64,000 nt of DNA from assembly GCA_002633025.1 (NCBI GenBank), contig NMRB01000870.1:166242-230241 (forward strand). Reading direction: 5' to 3'. Made by a program: the position numbers and the translations under genes. The notes beneath the pieces were generated by a model that was given only the letters and a program-made list of their open reading frames with translations, was not told the DNA's origin and made no database searches. Below are positions 1 through 12,200 of this stretch, piece after piece (within the stretch, counting starts at the first letter, position 1; every line of letters begins with the position of its first letter). The stretch is from Notospermus geniculatus (taxonomy: Eukaryota > Nemertea > Pilidiophora > Heteronemertea > Lineidae).

Positions 1-129
1 TCGCTTATCTATTTTTGACGACTCCCATAGATGACTTGCGTTTTTCTTATTTAGGTTTTCAACAAAATGTCAAGACAAGCACCCCTGTCAATCTAATCCA
101 GGAACACCCTGGCATTCCAATTCATCACA

Positions 130-370
130 ATGGGGAACCCGCCCTGTAGTTTATCCCGACAGGTCAGCGCTGCGAGCGGTTGTACCGAAATGACGTCATT
201 TTAGGTGTTGACGTTGCACAGAAAAAATTTCCTGTACATTTTTCTACAGGGAAAATGACACAAAGGACGTTGCTTTTATCGCCATCGTATCTCTTCATTT
301 CAAGAAAAAAGAGACTTTGGTACAACCGCTCGCAGCGCCACGTCGCGACGTTAGTGTGCGGGTTCCTCAT
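130..370. mobile_element. MITE family A (AATGxGGAACCCGC ends), copy 1
   Basis: Non-autonomous inverted-repeat element. The left end GGGGAACCCGCCC is mirrored by GCGGGTTCCTCATT on the right, and the inner arms (GCTGCGAGCGGTTGTACC / GGTACAACCGCTCGCAGC) also pair. A second copy is at 20788-21160 with the same internal order. It lies in an intron or 3' part of mtnK and contains a TGACGTCA palindrome. Confidence 0.75.
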
Positions 371-537
371 TATCTGATCAACACAAAAGTTTGTGAGAAC
401 TTTGCTTGCAACTGACGAAAACCAACAGAAGCTCGATAGGCCTATATGTTAATCTGTGATTCTAATATCTGAGACCAAAGAAACGAATGCTTGTATAATG
501 TCATCCGCTGACGTTTGCTTTTCAAAGGTAAACCCAC

Positions 538-775
538 CTTTGGCTGATTATTTTTGACGAGGACAGAACCAGTGTGAAGATCACCGTGGACAACACATTC
601 CTTTTTCTCTAGGAAAACTCGCTTCATTTCTCTCACACCTGCCATGACATCTGGGTTTCCGTAGATGAGGTCAAGGTGTTTCCTCACTTCATCACTGCAT
701 CTGTTCGTGGGGTCATCGCGGATAAACGGTTTGGTGAAAATGTAGTCGGAAGTCAAACCACACATTGCAGGATTG
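538..775 (-). CDS. mtnK: mtnK exon with catalytic loop HGDLHTGS
   Basis: This exon begins in phase 2 after a TTCAG acceptor and ends AAG before GTGGGT. It encodes the segment from NPAMCGLTS to the HGDLHTGSV catalytic loop. The joined Ser codon (AG from the previous exon plus C) gives KNFSNPAMCG, as expected for the family. Confidence 0.88.
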
Positions 776-2905
776 CTGAAGCAGAATGGGATGAAAGATT
801 TTATCTGGCAGATCCTAAGAGAATAGATCCTGTGAAAACAGGTCTAAAGACCTCTCGTGGAGTGCCTGGTCAGGGGCGGATCCACATTTCGGAAAAGAGC
901 GGGCGCACTGTGCTAGAAACATTGAAATCTGCGGTGAATTTCAATGATTTGCGCCAAATTTTAGAATTTCACTGTCAATTTTATAGTTGTTGGCTGAAAG
1001 GAGGGCCTGCGCCGGGTGTGCCCCCTTGGATCCACACCTGCTGGTGAAAGCCTGTGCTGTAAAAGAGAGTCACCGTCTGTATCACATGAAGAATGGGCCA
1101 GCCAGGGATTGAACCCAGAACCTCAGAGGTGACAGGTGCCAATGTTTCCATTGCACCACTCTGACTGCCCATGCCCTGCATGATTCAGGAAGTTTATGTT
1201 CCACACCTTGTTGGTCTTAAAAGTACAACATGTACCGGTCGGCTACTACCAGGTTGAAGTCTATCCTGCTGCATTCATCCTACAATTGATTTCTTTTATG
1301 TTTCATTATTCTGATGGTAGTGCTACCCACAGGCGTGGATCCAAGGGGGGGCACATGTCCCCTTTCCGGCCAACAAATCTATAAAATCGACCGTGAAATT
1401 CTGGAATTTGGAGCAAATCTTTGAAATTCACCGCAGATTTCAATGTTTAGTAGCACAGGGCGCCTCCTCTTTTCCCAAATCCTGGATCCACCCCTGGCCC
1501 AGAAGTACCATAAGGGACACACTCCGCGTGAGCTACTGCAAAATCCTGTCCGCAGTCAGACGTACTTCACAGTGGACAGCGAATATAGACCCTGGAGGAG
1601 TACTGTGTATAGATCGTGGTATGCAGGGCTGGCCTAATATGGTACATTTAGTTTTGCAGTAGCTCACGTGGAGTGTGTCCCTTATGATGTAAGAAACATC
1701 TCACCTGAAATTCTTCACCATTCTGTCAAACATGGCACCATCAATCGTTGATGAAGAGCGATGTGAGTGGTACTGAATAAGTCCCAAAAATCTAGCTATA
1801 TCTTTCACTGTTGACATTTCCAGCCTCCCGGCAATCATCTCATCTTTCATCAGCACGTGATCTCGCAAGTCTTCCACGCAAACTGAAAGTTTAAAAGGGT
1901 GGGAGCGCTGTCACCAGTCTTATTAAATAATGCCCTTATTGTACCTTTACGTCTCCCCAAACGATTGTTGATTTATGGCCAGCTTATTGATCATTCTTGG
2001 TCTATATTACCCAAAAATTTGCAAATTCATAAAATTATGGAGATGTTGTGGATGGAAGTCCTAGAACCCTGGAATAGACCGTTGACGCAAACGACAAAGA
2101 TCTGCGCGCTTCCGCCGAAATCTCAACCACAACCTCGGTCTCAGACTGAATGACATAACGCAGACAACCCCACGACAGTGACTTCGACATCGTTGCATCA
2201 GACTCGACCATTGCTGAATCATGGATGGCGTCACGTCAGCTGGTTTTAGATTGAGGTTCTGGTTGAGATTTCAGCGGAAGTGCGCAGATCTGCGAATTCG
2301 AGAAAGGTCTATTGGGTGAGTCAAGGACATCACCTCCCGTCAAAAGGAAGCTGAGCGAAAAAGTTCTGAGTGCCATCATCAGTGAAACACTGGGTCCAAG
2401 CACGTTCTGAAAAACATGGTCAGCTCAGGCCTCAAGCTGTCATTGAAAACTTACCCATATGACCAGATTCATCATAAAAAATAGGCCTCGGTACATTATC
2501 AGGATGTGTTGGGTGAAAGTTTACGAGGGCTTGCCACTCGACGGACATACGCTTTACATCCAAAGGATAGGCGGGGCCAAGGCACTGGAAAGAATAGATA
2601 CCGGTACCGGTATATAAAGGAAATAAAGAATAGTCCCTGACACGATCCAAGTGTGTAGGGTGAAAATGACAGGGTTCAGTATTTTGTGCCTGTGGCCGCC
2701 ATGCAAATGAAAATGGGTATTTCACACTAACCTTGATAAAAGGAGTTGATATCTTGCAGATAACGCTTGTTTCAGGATCGTGGCGACTCTGAACACGGAT
2801 GACATAGTTCAGGTTCCCATCCCCAATGGACTGGAGGGAGACATATTCTTCATTGGCAGTGAACTGGGAATATGGAAGAAATTCACATTCTTCAGCAAAA
2901 GTGAT
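538..2905 (-). CDS. mtnK: Methylthioribose kinase, four exons, 3'-partial at window edge
   Basis: Phosphorylates 5-methylthioribose to its 1-phosphate with ATP in the methionine salvage pathway; a cytosolic kinase of the APH/choline-kinase fold. Exons in coding order: 2905-2732 (upper border approximate), 2584-2455, 1882-1705 and 775-538. All junctions keep frame with GT-AG ends. The first exon carries the nucleotide-loop motif IGDGNLNYVIRV, the second CLGPAYPLDVKRMSVEWQAL, the third VEDLRDHVLM, and the fourth NPAMCGLTSDYIF followed by the catalytic loop VVHGDLHTGSVLV, whose Asp is the family's catalytic base. The last visible codons (NNQPK) stop before the usual DPEF metal-binding segment, which must lie left of position 1. 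An in-frame stop upstream of the first exon shows that at least one 5' exon or the start codon lies further right and was not found. Vertebrates use MTA phosphorylase instead, so this gene fits an invertebrate. Confidence 0.88.
871..1040. mobile_element. MITE family J (GGGGCGGATCCA ends), copy 1
   Basis: Short element with ends CAGGGGCGGATCCACA and CCTTGGATCCACACCTG and an interior with ATTGAAATCTGCGGTGAATT. Related copies are at 1330-1498 and 6320-6492. It sits in an mtnK intron. Confidence 0.7.
1076..1176 (-). mobile_element. tRNA-derived SINE fragment
   Basis: Read on the minus strand, the segment has a box-A-like TGGTGCAATGGAAACA and a box-B-like GGTTCAATCCC at tRNA-like spacing, then CTGGCCCATTCTTCATGTG. 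The same module recurs at 48327-48410. It is a SINE head rather than a functional tRNA, because no acceptor stem closes. Confidence 0.6.
1330..1498. mobile_element. MITE family J, copy 2 (inverted)
   Basis: Ends CAGGCGTGGATCCAAGGGG and TCCTGGATCCACCCCTGG, with the shared interior GAAATTCACCGCAGATTTCAA. It is oriented opposite to the copy at 871-1040. Confidence 0.65.
2073..2313. mobile_element. Long palindromic MITE family G, copy 1
   Basis: Fold-back element with ends AATAGACC / GGTCTATT and arms carrying GCGCGCTTCCGCCGAAAT and ATTTCAGCGGAAGTGCGCAG. A second copy with the same plan is at 33232-33476. It lies in an mtnK intron. Confidence 0.7.
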
Positions 2906-3359
2906 CTTAGTTTTTTAACCCCATTGGTCACAAGAAGGACTCATTGATGCCAGCGACAAAGCTGATCGGTAGCCTGCAGGGAATTCCCAACACTTCACAG
3001 CAAGACATCATCAGCTAGAATCAATGCCGTCTGGATTGTGAAGGCCTTCGCCTAGGCCTAGGCCAACAACAGTAGGCCTACCGGTAATCGTTATGATACC
3101 AGTAACACGAATTACGGGCCTAATGCATGCAGTGGAACCGTCTAGCACCTGTCACCACTGTGATGTCAAAGTTTGACTTCCAGGTGGGATCTAGCAGGGT
3201 CGAGGGCAAATCATGGGATAGCGAGGGCATTTCTTTTTGGCAGTGTAGGTTTCCCCCTACATTAGGCCTACATCACAAATCGCCTAATATTGTCTAAAGA
3301 GCCAATGAGCCAGTTTGCCCGGCCCCCTCACTCCTTAATTTTATGGTACGGTACACATA

Positions 3360-3770
3360 TGCTTGTTCCTGAGTTTGAAAAAGACCCCCTTATGGAAGGA
3401 ACCAAGGGAAATTTTCCACCCCTTTCTGCGGGCTTGTTTCATCCAATTAGACCCCCTAATGGAAGGAACCAAGATATTTTCACCCCTTTTTCGGGATTTT
3501 TTATGCATAGACACCCTAATTTTGAAGATTTTCACCCGTTTTTACAAGCTTTTTCATTGAGAATAGGACTTTCAAACCCCTTTTTATTATTTTTTCGGGA
3601 AGAGAAACTTTTGCCCCCCTTTTAAAGAATTTTTCGGGAGAAAAGTCATTCAAAGTACCCCTATTTTAAGTGTTTTTCGGGAATTTGTTCCCGAAGAGTG
3701 CTGCCGAAAATGACCCCTTTTCCCGCGAAAATTGGAACGAGCATGCGGTATGGTTGACCCCTGAGTGGGG
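3360..3770. repeat. Degenerate tandem repeat with GGAAGGAACCAAG words
   Basis: The phrase GACCCCCTTATGGAAGGAACC recurs about 80 bp later as GACCCCCTAATGGAAGGAACC. It is followed by decaying units with CCCCTTTTTCGGGA and TTTTTCGGG at irregular spacing. No open frame of note accompanies it. It looks like a decayed low-order repeat. Confidence 0.45.
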
Positions 3771-4350
3771 GGGCCGGGCCAGTTTGTTGGCCTGCCGCTC
3801 TTAATTCAATACAATACTGGAACTAAGAGGATGACATAGACCTAGGAGGCCCGGGCTAGGAATGTTGTTTCAGAGACACCCTGTGTAAGACCTACACCCT
3901 ATACACTGTATAACACTATACCCATCAGTTCAGTTTGAAAAGATGGTTTTGTAGCTGCATATCATACATTCAGGACAGCAAGGTGTTGGTTCTTCTTCAA
4001 GGCCCCAAAAAGTGCCTTCCTGACATCAGGAGGTATATCATCTTGGCTGCTGTCAGTCATTTAGTTGGAAGAAATGGGAGAAATAGTCACAAAAGTTGTC
4101 CACGGTTTAGTGTCGCCATCTATTGTGATATTGTTGAACTGACCTTGGAGGATTCCTTCAAGAACTGACAAGACCTGTGACCTGAATTCCTTAAAACACA
4201 TTAAAGTCCACAACTCAATGGGTAACAAATAATATAAATATTTATTTACATTATTACGTCTGCTGAATAAAACAATGAGCATTACAACAACAGGGATACG
4301 GTAATCTGTTCACAATACATTTTTGTTGGGAAACATAGGATATCATCATC

Positions 4351-4556
4351 ATATGTGACCGGGTCTATGAAAACCCGGCCAAAGTCGCTGGGGAGTGACA
4401 TAGGCCTTGATCATACCTGCCCTTTGTTGCACAATCGGGTTTATTTGCCACTAACAGACTGTCGTATTTTCATTATGATGACACTCCCTACATAATCTAT
4501 CTACCCTCTGGTGTTCAGCGACTTTGGCCGGGTTTTGCTAGACTGGGTAACATATG
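4351..4556. mobile_element. MITE family B (ATATGTGACC...GGTAACATAT), copy 1
   Basis: About 206 bp, with inverted ends containing GAAAACCCGGCCAAAGTCGC and GCGACTTTGGCCGGGTTTTG. A copy at 12151-12350 shares ends and middle (GATCATACCTGCCCTTTGTT). Confidence 0.78.
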
Positions 4557-5062
4557 ATATACCACTGAACATCCAGCTGGGTTTTTTGGGGGGACAGACA
4601 AATATTTTGTGACCTTTTACCTCGGGATATGTTTCTTTCGACTTCTGATAATATTAGGTTGTACCAGTAATCTGTATTTAATGATTAGGAAGATCAAAAA
4701 AAGTTTGGAAGCTGTAAGGACAACTCGTCTGTCAAAAACCGACCTTGTAAAACTATTTAGGTGACTGATAGCAGTACAATCATATTGAATTTACACGTAC
4801 TCCATAGAACATCACAAACATACACCAGTACCATAACTCCAAAGACTCATGTACAATATACATACATGTATGGCGCTACCATGCACAACAATGAGGGGCA
4901 CAACAGCAGGATTAAACACACACAGCAGTACCCGGTAGTCCTACATGTAGCACAGTCTGGGAGTTGGAAACATTTTCTGATAGAGTAACACCATTCCACT
5001 GTACATTGTATCAGTACTCTAAGAATCTCTTTGGCTGTTGCAGTTGGAAAGGAGTGAAAATA

Positions 5063-5745
5063 CTCTCTTTTACACATTAAAGGACCACAGTATTGCTTCC
5101 CAATCCTGCATTACACCTACCCGCGTTAAGGGAGACCTCTATTGACGACTTGGTAAACTACGCATGCTACTACGTGCATTGTAGTGTAATCATACATTCT
5201 CCAACACTGGGGCGAAAGGCTTAACTACAGTATTGGAGAACGGGTACCCCGGTACCAGTGGCGCCGGCTGTCGACAGAAAGTAAGAGGTCAGTCCTGGAA
5301 AACGGCCGATGGTGTAGATGAATTATGATTGACAGGTCATGTGGGTAAATTCCGATCTCCTATTGGCCACGACTGTGGTAGAAGTGTTCTTAACTTTTTG
5401 AGGTGTGCAGAAATGCGATTCCCCTCACAAATCCAACGCCAACAGACCATACACTGTTACGAGGGGTTGTTGATGTTTTTTAAAAGCCAAATGCATGTCA
5501 TTTTCAGGTTCGTTTTCCCAATACCAGACAATCATTTCATGTTATGATCGTTCCCCCTGTGAACCAGGAAACTGAGCCTGAAAATGACACTAAGATGTAC
5601 ACTTCACACCTCAGAAAGTTCCTACCACAGTCATGGCCAATAGAAGAACGGAATTTATCCACATGACCTGTCAATCATAATTCATGTACACCGTGGGTAG
5701 TTTTCAGGACTGACCTCTTAATGTGTAAAAGAGAGTATGTAACAT
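5063..5745. repeat. Compound nested inverted repeat
   Basis: The outer arms ACTCTCTTTTACACATTAA and TTAATGTGTAAAAGAGAGT enclose a second pair of arms of over 100 bp each, starting TAAGAGGTCAGTCCTG at about 5282 and ending CAGGACTGACCTCTTA at about 5719. A segment resembling MITE family E (GGACCACAGTATTG... GGCGCCGGCTGTCGA) lies between the left outer and inner arms. This is best read as one element inserted beside or inside another. Confidence 0.6.
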
Positions 5746-6196
5746 GTATCCTAGTGCAGTACAACAGAATGAACAATCACACTTCATTACATCAAATCAC
5801 AATGCCATCAAATATGTCCAACACTTTTATCACATGACATATTTAATATACATGTATATAAATCACTGTTTTCCGAAGTGCACAGTTGTGTAACATCATT
5901 ACAGCATATGCCACTCAGTTGTGATCAAAACCTACGAATTATGTACCAATGTAAAGTCAACATGTAAAACATCATTACTGTACAGACTTACAGACATGAA
6001 GCCAAGAACATGAACAACTGTAACACAGTCTCAATATATTTGTCCTAAAATATTTCAAGGTATCTTATCCCTAAGTACAAAACTAAGAAGGGTCAACAGT
6101 CTAAATGGACATTCTCATTAAAATATCTCTTCACAGACATCAAGATTGTGATAAAATCCATCCAGCTGATGGAACAGTAAAAGGCTAATGTCCAGA

Positions 6197-6269
6197 CTAG
6201 AACGGCGAATTCATCCCAAGTTTTGTACCGAAGTCCAGCCGGGCCCTTTTCTGGTATCTTACCCATAGT
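6197..6269 (-). CDS. TMEM94: TMEM94 terminal exon ending GMNSPF
   Basis: After a TTTCAG acceptor the exon reads LWVRYQKRARLDFGTKLGM followed by NSPF and TAG. The Lys at the splice is completed by AA from the previous exon. The basic tail ending in NSPF matches the vertebrate C-terminus and fixes the reading frame. A longer open frame over the same bases is a shadow. Confidence 0.93.
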
Positions 6270-9200
6270 CTGAAACAGAAGTTGAAAGGATATTAGACAA
6301 TGGCAAGTAGCAGACATCTCAGGGACAGATCCACGATTTCGGGAAAGAGAGGCCGCACTGTACTAGAAACATTGAAATCTGCAGTGAATTTCAATGACTT
6401 GCTCCAAATTTCAGAATTTCACGGTCGACTTTACAGATTTGTTGGCCGAAAGGGGGGGGGGTGCGGCGGGTGCGCCCCTTGGATCCGCGCCAGCATCTGA
6501 TTCTTCTTTGATGCGAGATGGAATATTTGACCCGCCAGCACTCACTTGATTTCTCTCATCTTGGCAAGCTCTACGACTGGTATCACTAATGGAGCCCAGA
6601 TGATTGCAACACACCAACTGGCCGTTGGGACATCGGAGAGGTAGTAATGGACGGACCCTTGAGTATTTAATCGACTGACGTCAATGGTGAAGTAGAGACA
6701 CTGCAGCACCAACCTGAAGATGAGATTGTCAGTCAGTTGACCAATAGGTGTCACCACGGTCCAATTCAATGCCTAGCACATCCATTCATGCTTGATTGAG
6801 CACCAATCAAGAAAATGTTCTTTTGTATTGGTCCGCTAGAACTTTGCTGCCTTCTTTTGGTAATAACTGCAGCTGATTGCTCCTATTGAGCTGGAGAACC
6901 GAGATGACACCACTTCTGTGGCAAGTTCTGACAAAAGTTCTGACACATATTGGCGAGTTGGGAATCTGAATGGAATAGGTGATACACTACTAGATATGGG
7001 TGGTAGGTATCTGTAACATGTGAGTAAATGGTTCATGAGAAATGACAAAACTCATAAGGCTCACGCACGAGTTTTTGGAAATGATCATGATGGTGAACTT
7101 ACAGAACTGGGACAGTGATGCACCAGAAAATATTATCAACGGGTGGTTTCTTCCACAAATGATATTGTCGATGAACATAACTGCTGGAAATGCAACCTGA
7201 AAGTAAAGACTAGAAATTGACTTACCAGTCAATTTTAAGACCGCCCTTGGAAATTGGGATACTAGAGATAGTTGACTTATAGGAAAATAATTAGTTGTCC
7301 AGTGCAAAGGAATGTAAAGATGCAGGGTTACTGGACGAGGTTCAATAGACAGCATGATCAGGAGGTTAATGATCAGCTGGTCATTAAGTACGTACACCAA
7401 ACATGACTACCTTGGCTTAACTGGTCATTAAGAAAGTCACTAGGCCATGGAAATAGATCAGTTCAAACCTACACTTCATAAGCTTTAGTTTGATACCAAA
7501 CATGACTACCTTGGCTCAACTGGTCTTTAAGTAGGTCACTAGGTCATGGAAGTAGGTCATTTCAAACCTACATTTCATAAGCTTTAATGTGATACCAAAC
7601 ATGACTACCTTGACTCAACTGGTCTTTAAGTAGGTCACTAGGTCATGGAAATATATCAATTCAAACCTACACTTTATAAGCGTTAGTTTGATACCAAACA
7701 TGATTACCTTCGATCAACTGGTCAATAAGTAGATCACTAGGTCATGGAAGTAGGTCAGTTCGAAGCTACATACTTTTAGGTTGATACCAAACATGACTAC
7801 CTTGGCTCAATTGGTCTTTAAGTAGGTCACTAGGTCATGGAAGTAGGTCATTTCAAACCTTGACTTTATAAGCTTTAGTTTGATACTAAACATGACTACC
7901 ATCGCGCTGAACTGGTCTCTAAGTAGGTCACTAGGTCATGGAAGTAGGTCATTTCAAACCTACACTAATAAGATTAGTTTGATACCAGAATTGGCAACGT
8001 TNNNNNNNNNNNNNNNNNNNNNNNNNNNNNNNNNNNNNNNNNNNNNNNNNNNNNNNNNNNNNNNNNNNNNNNNNNNNNNNNNNNNNNNNNNNNNNNNNNN
8101 NNNNNNNNNNNNNNNNNNNNNNNNNNNNNNNNNNNNNNNNNNNNNNNNNNNNNNNNNNNNNNNNNNNNNNNNNNNNNNNNNNNNNNNNNNNNNNNNNNNN
8201 NNNNNNNNNNNNNNNNNNNNNNNNNNNNNNNNNNNNNNNNNNNNNNNNNNNNNNNNNNNNNNNNNNNNNNNNNNNNNNNNNNNNNNNNNNNNNNNNNNNN
8301 NNNNNNNNNNGCTAAAACAACAAGCCAATGTAACTTTCAATGTTATCAGACTCAACTCACATAAATAAAGCACCAACTGCATAGCAGCAAAGTTTTGAGC
8401 AATAGCATATCCTCCTATGTCACCCATTTGTAAACCATTCCAAGTTCCTGGGACTGTGTGATTCCTGGAATAAAGAAAAACATTTGGCCTTTAACCAGAG
8501 ACAACATGTAAACACACCATAATTTAATGCAACAGCTCTCCTGCAATGTGAAGACAACCCATGCCTCCCAGAAGAAGCATTAGAAGAAAGTACCGCATGT
8601 CAATGGAGCTAGAATCACAAAAAGACGGAATAAGGAAGGTAGAGAATGTGACTTACAGATTTCCATAGAAAGGATGACAGTTGTTGTACTTGTTATAACA
8701 CATGCTGTATAACGTCATACCATAACAAACCAGGACCACTGCCATCGATGGCAGGAAGCGTACACTGTAGTATAGCAGGTATTCAACAATCACCTGGAAC
8801 CAAAGACAAGAAGTGGCATCAAAGCAAGATACGATCAAACAAGTCGAATACACAAGTCACAGAAACTACTGTTAACATCTTAAGATCTGGGTCCGAGTCT
8901 GTAGGGTGTGACCAAGGGCAAGGAGTCTTTTGGATACTTTCAGCAAAGCCAAACAGGTAGTTATTGCATATGCAGCCCTTATTTATGGAAATAACTGCCA
9001 TTCATTTTACCGGTATGCACATTTTTATCCACCACTGCCATGACTACAAGGCCTATTTCAAGTTATTTCATATTGCCAACTACAAGTCGTAGCTGTACGC
9101 CCTCTAGCAGTTCTCATACATCTGGTCAATCCCCACTGCCAGTATGATCATTGGAAGGCTCTTCGTCATTGCCAAGCTTATCAACATTAATAGAAAATGC

Positions 9201-12200
9201 ATTAGCCCTACTACGAGTATACTCGTAGCTGGCAATGGGGAGGACATCTGTGACTACGAGTATGCTCGTAGCTGGCAGTCAACGTGTTAAAAGGCTCTGC
9301 ATTTTTATTGTTTAAGACTACATCAGGACATAAATTGAAAGACGTTGTCTACACAACTCACCTGCCCTTTCAAGTGTGCCTTATTCTTGCCCAGGGCAGT
9401 ATTCATTACCAGTGGTTCAACCTCTGTAAATACCAAGGTCAGGCAAAGGCATGGCAGTATGAGACAGACCATCCACAGGATGTGATGGCCAGAAATAATC
9501 GGCGGAAGGACAAAGATACTTGTGAAGAGTTGAGTGATGGATATTGTCAGGTAACAGCTCAGCAGAAACTGGAAGCAGTTCTTCATGGAGAAAGAATGAT
9601 GCCGTGCCTAGAAAAGAACAGCAAAGTGTGTTAGCTAGCAGCTTGTGGTGAGGTTACATATATCAGGGTATACGCAAGCACCAGGCTTTGAATCCAGGAT
9701 ATTTAAGACTACCAGTACGGTAAATTTCACAAAGCTGAATGAGGACTGATAACAAGCAAATGGAGCGCAACACAGGCCAGACCAGAATTGCAACTTTGTA
9801 GACAAAGGCCAACAATTTCACGATGAATTGACGAAGGCCATTGTGCTCAGCTGTCGTTGATGATTTGAGGACGTTGCCCCTGGTGTCATATGTGACCCTC
9901 CACAGCAAAACCAGTCGCATGTCGCTCAGAAGGCGAGCCACAACGAACTAAGATGACACCAGAAGAGAATGGAAGAAATACATAGATTACCGGTACGGTA
10001 TTTCAGATTTCATGACAGACAGATAATATTGAAAGTGACAAACATTTGGTCTCAACCTGCCAAGCTAAGAGCGACATGCCACTGGTTTTGCTGTGGAGGG
10101 TCAGATATTTCCTACCCAATCACACCAACATTTGCATCTTATGTAGTAGTCCCACAGGAACACTTTTGTACCACAGAAGAATCTAGGTCGACAAAATGAC
10201 AAAGGCGAATATGATAGAAGCTGCGCTATGGGGGCTCACCTGTTTTAGACAGGTGTACGCAAGCACCAGGCTTTGTTTTAGACAGGTGAGCCTAGGCCTA
10301 TGCCACTTACCTCTGCAATTAATTTGACAAAGCTGACGTTATCTTCTCTCTCAAAGCTGAGGGAGCAGGGCAGAGTCGATAACTTGGCGCTCATATCCAT
10401 CGGGGAGGGGTGTTCTTTGTCCCAAATCTCCACCATCGGCGAGTGTTTAGTACAAACAGGGGGACAGAGGGGTTGGATTCCAACACTGAAAGAGAAGTAA
10501 CGTATTCGTCTGAGGGTCAGGCTGCAGCAGGTGAAGAATTGGGTTACAAAACTCTCTGCGGGCCATCCAGGGTTTCCGCCAGAAAAATAATTGAGGGTAC
10601 AGACTTTTTTACCGAGGATACAGACGTAGATGTGTTAGAAGCAGTTTCCATGGTATGTATATTTTTCTTCACGTACGGTACTTTATTTTTTCTCTAAATG
10701 ATTTTACATTGCACTCTATAGTAGTTTTTCATCATTGCTTTTTTTCATTACCGGTATAACATTTTAGAAAAAAATCATGCAAATTTTTTAACTTCCTGGT
10801 TGAGAGGTACTACATGTATTTTGTACCCAAGTACCCCTCTGGCAGAGACCCTGCTGTCGTACAATAATAAGGGGAACAAAGGGAAGGAAAACAGCGAAGA
10901 GAAACACATCTAGCATGAAAATATTTATAGGAAGACAACCTGTATTCAGTGCAACTGGTACATGTACCTTATATCTGCTTGGAGGAACAATGGAGTGTTG
11001 AACAAGTTGGCGAGGCTCCCGATGACGCAGACTACTTCACCACTCTCCTGCATGATTTTAATCATTTCTTGTGTGGCTGGAAAGGAATGCATTTAGGTTC
11101 TTCACTGATGTCAACACAGTCACGTGACTGCAAAGAATCGGCCATGTTGGCCATTAAATGGCCAGCGAGGACATCAAAACGGTCACGTCATGATATTTTG
11201 ACGTCACGGTCTGTGTGTTGATGCTGTGTTCATGCCGTGATGTCGCTTGACAATATAGCCACATCGTCATGGAAATGTGACGTCACGTGAAGAACCTCTA
11301 TAGCTTCGTGAACATGAACAAGGTTTTCCTAACAATTACGAAAGAAGCACAAAAAACACATGTGGGACTGCCTTACCTTCTGGAGTGCAGTCGGTGAAGA
11401 GGGACACAAGCAGAGGGACATTATCTACACTTTTCAGGTGGGGTCGGATGTTCTCGATGCCTTTAGGGAGTTTGGCCTGGAAGCATGAAAGGAGATTTTG
11501 AATGTTTCTAGTGGCCTGTAATCCTCATATATGATGATCCAAATATGGTGCACTGACCTCTTTTTGCACAATTTACTGCAACTTAAAATAATCAATGTCA
11601 TTTTGAACCTGTGAACCTACCCTGTTGAAAACATCAAACGGCATACTATCATCTGTATTTTCAGTCAAGTGACTCGAAGCTGCAGTAATCGACATCCTCT
11701 CCTCATTGATTTCCTCCAGTTCCTGACTAGAACCGCAGCATTCGCCAACACCCGCATCGACCTCCAGCAGGATCTGGTCAGTACAACTCTCCTGCCCGTC
11801 AGCATCCTCTATGACAATAACTTGCACAGATTCATGGGAACCTTTCGGTAGCGTCACCGTTTTCGGCGGCGGTAGAGACAGCCCAGCTTTATCGAGTGCT
11901 GCTGGAGCACTTCCTCTTCTAACATGGACATCTTCCACAACTTGAAGTTGATCGAATCCAATGTCCACATTATTTTTTTCATCGTCATCACTGGTGACTT
12001 CATTGTTGTCTTCGCTAAGTAGAGAGATATGGCAGTTCCATCCAGACTCAAGGCCAACTTTTTCTGAGAACACCTACAATGGAAATTTGTTCCCAAATTA
12101 GTATCTGGAGATCTAATGATAACCCAGGTATTCCAGTTAAATTGTTCACTATATGTGTCTGGGTCTGTGAAAACCCAGCCAAAGTCGCTGGGGAGTGACA

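Larger units (their letters stand above)
2906..6196. other. Intergenic/UTR region between mtnK and TMEM94
   Basis: No coding exon was recognised here. The stretch should contain the 5' end of mtnK and the 3' UTR of TMEM94. A possible minus-strand poly(A) signal (AATAAA) is at 4241-4246. The rest is repeats: a degenerate array at 3340-3770 with GGAAGGAACCAA words and CCCCTTTTT blocks, a MITE at 4351-4556, and a compound inverted repeat at 5063-5745. Confidence 0.5.

Noticed and set aside
1076-1176. Functional tRNA gene
   Set aside because: Box A/B-like motifs are present but there is no acceptor stem or full cloverleaf, and the module is repeated elsewhere as a SINE head.
6197-6317. 74-codon frame over the last TMEM94 exon (KGPAGLRYKTWDEF...)
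   Set aside because: The other frame with a splice acceptor gives the conserved TMEM94 C-terminus ending NSPF and joins in phase.
7090-7200. Frame reading VAFPAVMFIDNIICGRNH as TMEM94 coding
   Set aside because: The phase fits neither neighbour. The frame reading SSYVHRQYHLWKKPPV joins both flanking exons.
7396-8001. CRISPR-like array
   Set aside because: There is no alternation of constant repeats and unique spacers. The whole 99-bp unit repeats, in an animal intron.
9663-9941. 92-codon minus-strand frame with hydrophobic residues between TMEM94 exons
   Set aside because: It runs into MITE family C. The flanking TMEM94 exons join directly in phase, so no exon is needed there.
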